The notes beneath the pieces are model-generated. The model was not told the DNA's origin. It did not search any database and saw only the letters and a program-made list of their open reading frames with translations. This document shows positions 4,886 to 6,868 of a stretch of 6,868 bases of DNA, in pieces. Numbering within the stretch: position 1 is the first letter of the stretch; each line of letters begins with the position of its first letter. The DNA is from Methylophaga sp. (GTDB taxonomy: Bacteria > Pseudomonadota > Gammaproteobacteria > Nitrosococcales > Methylophagaceae): the NCBI GenBank assembly GCA_013139345.1, contig WTAY01000230.1, positions 1-6,868 on the forward strand, read 5' to 3'. The position numbers and the translations under genes were made by a program.

Positions 4886-6526
4886 TTGTCCACTCCATTA
4901 CAAAAAAATCAGCGTAGCAACCTGCGTTTTCTCATTGTTGAAGTGGGCACACAAATAAGCAACTTACAAGATTATATCGCTAGTTCTGGAACAAGCTCTA
5001 TTGCAGGCAGCTTTGATCGTATTGGCTATATTCATAATCTAAAAATACGTTTGCATAATGACAGCTACCAACAGCGCCTTAAATCAGGTGACAATGAAAG
5101 TGATTCTGTTGCCTTCCGTTCAATTAATAATATTGCCAATAACCTAGAGCGTATTGCTGAATTATGCTTAGACTGTACGCATCATGTTACTGACTCTCAC
5201 AATAAAAATTATGAATTTAGCGATGAATATGGTCAATTACTTGATCGTGTCGCTTTAGGCATCAGCCTAATTGCACGCGCTAACCAGGATAGCGATACGC
5301 AGCAAGCCCTCAAAATAGCTGAAATTCAACAAAAGTTAAGTGATCATTGCGAACAACTTATTAATAAATATAGCAAAGCACTTAAAATAAAAAAGCATAC
5401 CGATGACCTTATTGCCGCTCTATTTGTCCTGAAAAGCATTAAATCTATGGGCGATTCTTTACTAAAAATTTGCGACGCGACTTTATCACGCAATTTAGGT
5501 CAAACCATTAGTGTAGATCGCTATTACTCTTTATCCCGCTGCGTAGATCATCTACAACAAAATGGCGCAAGTAAAAATCTTGTTTTAGATACCGTAGCCG
5601 AAACCCGCTCTGGCAGTGCTATTTCGGGCGTCAGTGAAGCAAATAAAGAAGATATTATTGCCATTTTCAAAGAAGGTAAAAAACAAAAGCTCAAAGAAGA
5701 ATGCCAAAGCGTTGAACGCTGGCATAAGATCTACCCCGGCATTGCGCCTAGGATATTGTCTTATCAAAAAAAAGGGCAATCAGCCGCCTTATTGATCGAA
5801 CATTTAGCTGGAAATACCTTTGAAAATATACTTTTACAAGGCTCTGACAAATTACAAAAGAAATCGTTAAAACAACTCAGCCTTACACTCTCTGATATTT
5901 GGAAAAAAACCAAAAATAAAAAGGCGATCAATGCTCAGTATATGCGGCAATTACAAAAACGCATGCCGGATGTTTATGCAATCCACCCCAGCTTTCAAGA
6001 GCAAAGTTCGCATATTGCAGGCATTAATATCCCTTCATTTTCTGAGTTGCTACAACAAGCACATAAGCTAGAAAAAACATTGGCTGCACCCTTTTCGGTC
6101 TATATTCACGGTGACTTTAATACCGATAATATTATTTACGACCCTCAACAGGATAAAATCAACTTTATCGACTTACACCGTTCAGGCTTTATGGATTATG
6201 TGCAGGATATTTCTGTATTTATGGTCTCCAATTATCGTTTAAAATCGCTCAATCAAACACATAGGCAGCGCGTGTTACAAGTTAATCTTGCGATATACCA
6301 ATTTGCTGCCGAATTTGCGCAGCAACATAAAGATGATACTTTTGAACTTCGTCTAGCTTTAGGCTTAGCGCGCTCTTTAGCCAGCTCTACTCGCTTCACC
6401 TTGGATAAAACTTTGGCTAAAGCCATGTTTTATCGTTCCCGATTATTAATAGAACAAGTACTCAATTTAAGTACTAAACACAGAGCGGATTACCACGCCC
6501 CCATTAAGGAGATTTTTGTTGGATAA
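4886..6526 (+). CDS. PhoU-like domain fused to an aminoglycoside-phosphotransferase-fold kinase
   Basis: 546 residues, cytoplasmic, no signal or membrane segment. The N-terminal half (about 10-205) is all-helical with two PhoU-type repeats: FRSINNIANNLERIAELC (77-94) and LKSIKSMGDSLLKICDA (182-198) carry the PhoU LERI-x-D-like helix. The C-terminal half (about 240-530) is an APH/choline-kinase-like fold. It has an N-lobe strand IIAIFKEG with a candidate ATP-binding K262, the catalytic loop HGDFNTDN (408-415, D410 as base, N415 for metal) and INFIDLHRSG (425-434, D429 as the metal-binding Asp). The key kinase residues are therefore present; the substrate is unknown, and antibiotic resistance is unlikely given the fusion and context. 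The start is TTG at 4886: AGGA (4875-4878) lies seven bases upstream and no in-frame ATG exists before about codon 188. It overlaps the following ATP-grasp gene by 8 bases, indicating coupled translation. Confidence 0.82.
   Translation: MSTPLQKNQRSNLRFLIVEVGTQISNLQDYIASSGTSSIAGSFDRIGYIHNLKIRLHNDSYQQRLKSGDNESDSVAFRSINNIANNLERIAELCLDCTHHVTDSHNKNYEFSDEYGQLLDRVALGISLIARANQDSDTQQALKIAEIQQKLSDHCEQLINKYSKALKIKKHTDDLIAALFVLKSIKSMGDSLLKICDATLSRNLGQTISVDRYYSLSRCVDHLQQNGASKNLVLDTVAETRSGSAISGVSEANKEDIIAIFKEGKKQKLKEECQSVERWHKIYPGIAPRILSYQKKGQSAALLIEHLAGNTFENILLQGSDKLQKKSLKQLSLTLSDIWKKTKNKKAINAQYMRQLQKRMPDVYAIHPSFQEQSSHIAGINIPSFSELLQQAHKLEKTLAAPFSVYIHGDFNTDNIIYDPQQDKINFIDLHRSGFMDYVQDISVFMVSNYRLKSLNQTHRQRVLQVNLAIYQFAAEFAQQHKDDTFELRLALGLARSLASSTRFTLDKTLAKAMFYRSRLLIEQVLNLSTKHRADYHAPIKEIFVG
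6506..6521 (+). promoter_or_regulatory. Shine-Dalgarno and TTG start deciding the ATP-grasp start
   Basis: AAGGAG (6506-6511) is a full-strength ribosome-binding site. Two in-frame TTG codons follow, at 6516 and 6519; the second has the normal seven-base spacing and is preferred. The site lies inside the last codons of the PhoU-kinase gene. Confidence 0.65.
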
Positions 6527-6868
6527 TTTTAAAATAGGCGTTGTCGGCTTACCCGGCAAATGGTCTACTGAAACATTAGCAGATGCAATCGAGACGAAAA
6601 CAGGTTTTCGTTTAGTCATTGATATGGATAATGTTTCTTTAGACTTAGAAACTAATACGCTTAATTATCAAGAGTATAATTTGTGTGAATTAGATGCCAT
6701 TATTATTAAAAAAATTGGCGATCAATACTCTCCCAACTGTTTAGATCGCTTAGAATTATTACGTACTGTAGAAAATGCGGGGGTTAAAGTTTTTAGCCGC
6801 CCAGAAAATATCTTACGCTTGATTGATCGTCTTAGCTGCACCATAACTTTACGTAATGCCGACATTCC
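6519..6868 (+). CDS. RimK-like ATP-grasp ligase, N-terminal part; resembles the GAK-system ATP-grasp enzyme
   Basis: The first 116 codons are visible; the gene continues past the right edge. The peptide begins (M)DNFKIGVVGLPGKWSTETL, continues through TKTGFRLVIDMDNVSLDLE and LDAIIIKKIGDQYSPNCLDR, and reaches FSRPENILRLIDRLSCTITL. This is the Rossmann-like pre-ATP-grasp domain plus the linker (S-RPE-I-R-IDR-x-x-T-x-x-L) that leads into the ATP-grasp fold of RimK/glutamate-ligase relatives. The GLPGxWSxETLADA...KTGFRLVIDM pattern matches my memory of the ATP-grasp member of the TIGRFAM-defined GAK cassette; this was not verified by search. Such enzymes join a carboxylate to an amine through an acyl-phosphate. 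Catalytic ATP- and Mg-binding residues lie outside the window. The 8-base overlap with the PhoU-kinase gene makes a shared pathway likely. Confidence 0.78.
   Translation, partial: MDNFKIGVVGLPGKWSTETLADAIETKTGFRLVIDMDNVSLDLETNTLNYQEYNLCELDAIIIKKIGDQYSPNCLDRLELLRTVENAGVKVFSRPENILRLIDRLSCTITLRNADI

Noticed and set aside
5585..5779. Minus-strand open frame inside the PhoU-kinase gene
   Set aside because: Antisense shadow of the kinase N-lobe coding region; Phe-rich low-complexity peptide.
4886..6526. Aminoglycoside resistance gene
   Set aside because: The APH fold is shared by many metabolic kinases. Fusion to a PhoU-like domain and coupling to an ATP-grasp gene argue against a resistance role.

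Overview
The window reads as part of an AT-rich gammaproteobacterial-type chromosome. That assignment is an inference from protein flavour (CueO-like multicopper oxidase, CHAD protein, RimK-like ATP-grasp), AT-biased codons, dense co-directional genes and Shine-Dalgarno sites. The genus cannot be fixed from sequence alone. There are no RNA genes, insertion sequences, CRISPR arrays or phage genes.

Region 1 (1-1801, minus strand) is a copper-handling unit. A Tat-exported, methionine-rich multicopper oxidase has a good sigma70-type promoter. It is followed 82 bases downstream by the start of a small heavy-metal-associated (GMSCGGC) protein that runs off the left edge. Region 2 (1838-2130, plus strand) holds a divergently transcribed 74-codon gene for a basic, Arg-Arg-rich protein of unknown function, closed by a possible terminator hairpin that overlaps its stop codon.

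Region 3 (2198-6868, plus strand) is the interesting part. A CHAD protein with a degenerate CYTH-like N-terminus overlaps by 4 bases a stand-alone ParA-type ATPase. After a 209-base regulatory gap comes a 546-residue fusion of a PhoU-like helical domain to an aminoglycoside-phosphotransferase-fold kinase. This overlaps by 8 bases an ATP-grasp ligase that runs off the right edge and resembles the ATP-grasp enzyme of the 'GAK' cassette, a bioinformatically defined neighbourhood with an HprK-related kinase. The last two genes both start with TTG.

The two intergenic regions ahead of these gene pairs share an exact 12-base block, CTTGTCATAATT. In the second region it sits within a sequence that has the half-site spacing and the -10 distance of a PhoB-dependent promoter. 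The working interpretation (inference) is one phosphate/polyphosphate-linked system: a polyphosphate-binding CHAD protein, a ParA positioning ATPase, a PhoU-kinase fusion and a peptide or amino-acid ligase. Its substrate and product are unknown.
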